From assembly GCA_937928595.1 (NCBI GenBank), contig CALGJV010000010.1:1-64000 (forward strand): a DNA stretch of 64,000 nt, in the 5' to 3' direction. The DNA comes from an uncultured Phycisphaerae bacterium (GTDB taxonomy: Bacteria; Planctomycetota; Phycisphaerae; UBA1845; Fen-1342). Below the pieces are notes generated by a model. That model saw nothing but the letters and a program-made list of their open reading frames with translations, was not told the origin of the DNA and ran no database searches. The translations under genes and the position numbers were made by a program. The first letter of the stretch is position 1. Each line of letters begins with the position of its first letter. Shown here piece after piece: positions 63,463 through 64,000 of the stretch.

Positions 63463-64000
63463 ATGACCGAGCTGACTCCCCGGGAAATCGTCCAGGCGCT
63501 GGACCGGTTCATCATCGGCCAGGAGGACGCGAAGCGCATTGTCGCGATCGCAATCCGCAACCGCTGGCGGCGGCTGCGACTGCCGCGCGAGCTGCGCGCG
63601 GACGTCGCGCCGAAGAACATCCTGATGATCGGACCGACGGGGGTCGGCAAGACAGAGATTGCGCGGCGGCTGGCGCAGCTCGTGGACGCTCCGTTCATCA
63701 AGGTCGAGGCGACCAAGTTCACCGAGGTCGGGTACGTCGGTCGTGACGTGGACAGCATCGTGCGGGACCTGGTCGAGCGGGCGGTGGCGCTGGAGCGGGA
63801 GCGGGCGGCCGTGGCGGTGCGGACGCGGGCGGTGGCGGCCGCGGAGGACCGCATCCTTGACCAGCTCTTGCCCGGGGGGGAGGCGGCCGGGCCCGACGAG
63901 GACGACGCGGAGCGCCGGCAGCGGACGCGCGAGAAGCTGCGGGGGCAGTTGCGGGCCGGCGGGTTGGCGGACCGCACGGTCGAGGTGTCGGTGCAGGAGC
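63463..64000 (+). CDS. hslU: HslU ATPase (ClpY), partial at window end
   Basis: The first 179 codons of HslU, the AAA+ unfoldase of the HslUV protease. It opens with [20 protein letters not shown] and has Walker [19 protein letters not shown] plus [20 protein letters not shown] (the GYVGRD pore loop). The intermediate I-domain begins near residue 110 and is still running at the window edge. HslU feeds unfolded proteins into HslV. hslV is not upstream here; it would have to be elsewhere or downstream. AGGAAG lies ten bases before the ATG. Confidence 0.94.
   Translation, partial: MTELTPREIVQALDRFIIGQEDAKRIVAIAIRNRWRRLRLPRELRADVAPKNILMIGPTGVGKTEIARRLAQLVDAPFIKVEATKFTEVGYVGRDVDSIVRDLVERAVALERERAAVAVRTRAVAAAEDRILDQLLPGGEAAGPDEDDAERRQRTREKLRGQLRAGGLADRTVEVSVQE

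Overview
The window is a strongly G+C-rich bacterial chromosome segment that reads as a planctomycete, most likely of the Phycisphaerae or a relative. The main reasons are several secreted proteins ending in PEP-CTERM tails ([10 protein letters not shown]...RRR), several others ending in dockerin-type calcium repeats, four orphan prepilin-type proteins with FTLIELL(V/A)V N-termini, an ECF sigma factor paired with a Ser/Thr kinase, a kinase fused to CHASE2, a DUF2617-like protein, and kdsA (an outer-membrane pathway). No plasmid, phage, transposase or CRISPR array is visible. The species cannot be named from this sequence alone.

Layout: 1-7317 holds tRNA-fMet, a PEP-CTERM protein, tRNA-Ser, an MBOAT acyltransferase, a phosphodiesterase and two overlapping CNNM/CorC-like transporters. 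7318-14213 holds a Tat-exported Gfo/Idh/MocA oxidoreductase, an EamA exporter, a structured leader with a 24-residue peptide before an ArfB-like factor, a broken kinase beside an ECF sigma gene, and a PEP-CTERM protein. 14394-22083 holds an O-antigen ligase, a YkgJ-like Fe/Zn-cluster protein, a zinc finger-kinase-CHASE2 receptor, two tiny membrane peptides, a gene that appears to start with ATT, and a DUF2934 protein.

22425-35338 is the accessory heart of the window: a secreted polysaccharide-related locus. It contains two prepilin-type proteins, an Omp28/thioredoxin-like dockerin protein, two large (alpha/beta)8 glycoside-hydrolase-like dockerin proteins, a phytanoyl-CoA dioxygenase-like enzyme under a GntR-LacI regulator, and two smaller dockerin proteins. 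Three of these proteins share a domain I do not recognise (FWHxYxDP ... RYD ... QHYD ... RFVFYA). The regulator and the outward prepilin operon have divergent TTGACA promoters that share a 14-bp element around the -35.

35377-64000 is mostly housekeeping: a terpene-cyclase-fold protein, a zinc ribbon/TPR operon, a half-length UvrA, accA, a purS-purL fusion, lysA, ribF, smc followed by a 32-residue histone-H1-like peptide, two GGQ-type release-factor relatives in all, a cysteine desulfurase translationally coupled to a prepilin, rsmE, kdsA, a class V aminotransferase, and hslU, which runs off the end.

Two sequence-level patterns cut across the window. First, many genes are preceded by a clear -10 hexamer (TA[T/G][A/C][A/C]T) standing out from G+C-rich sequence, and in five genes it lies only 6-7 nt before the start codon, which predicts leaderless mRNAs. 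Second, where a -35 exists it is TTGACA or TTGCAA-like at 17-18 bp. These let several translation starts be chosen with some confidence, but all promoter calls are by eye.
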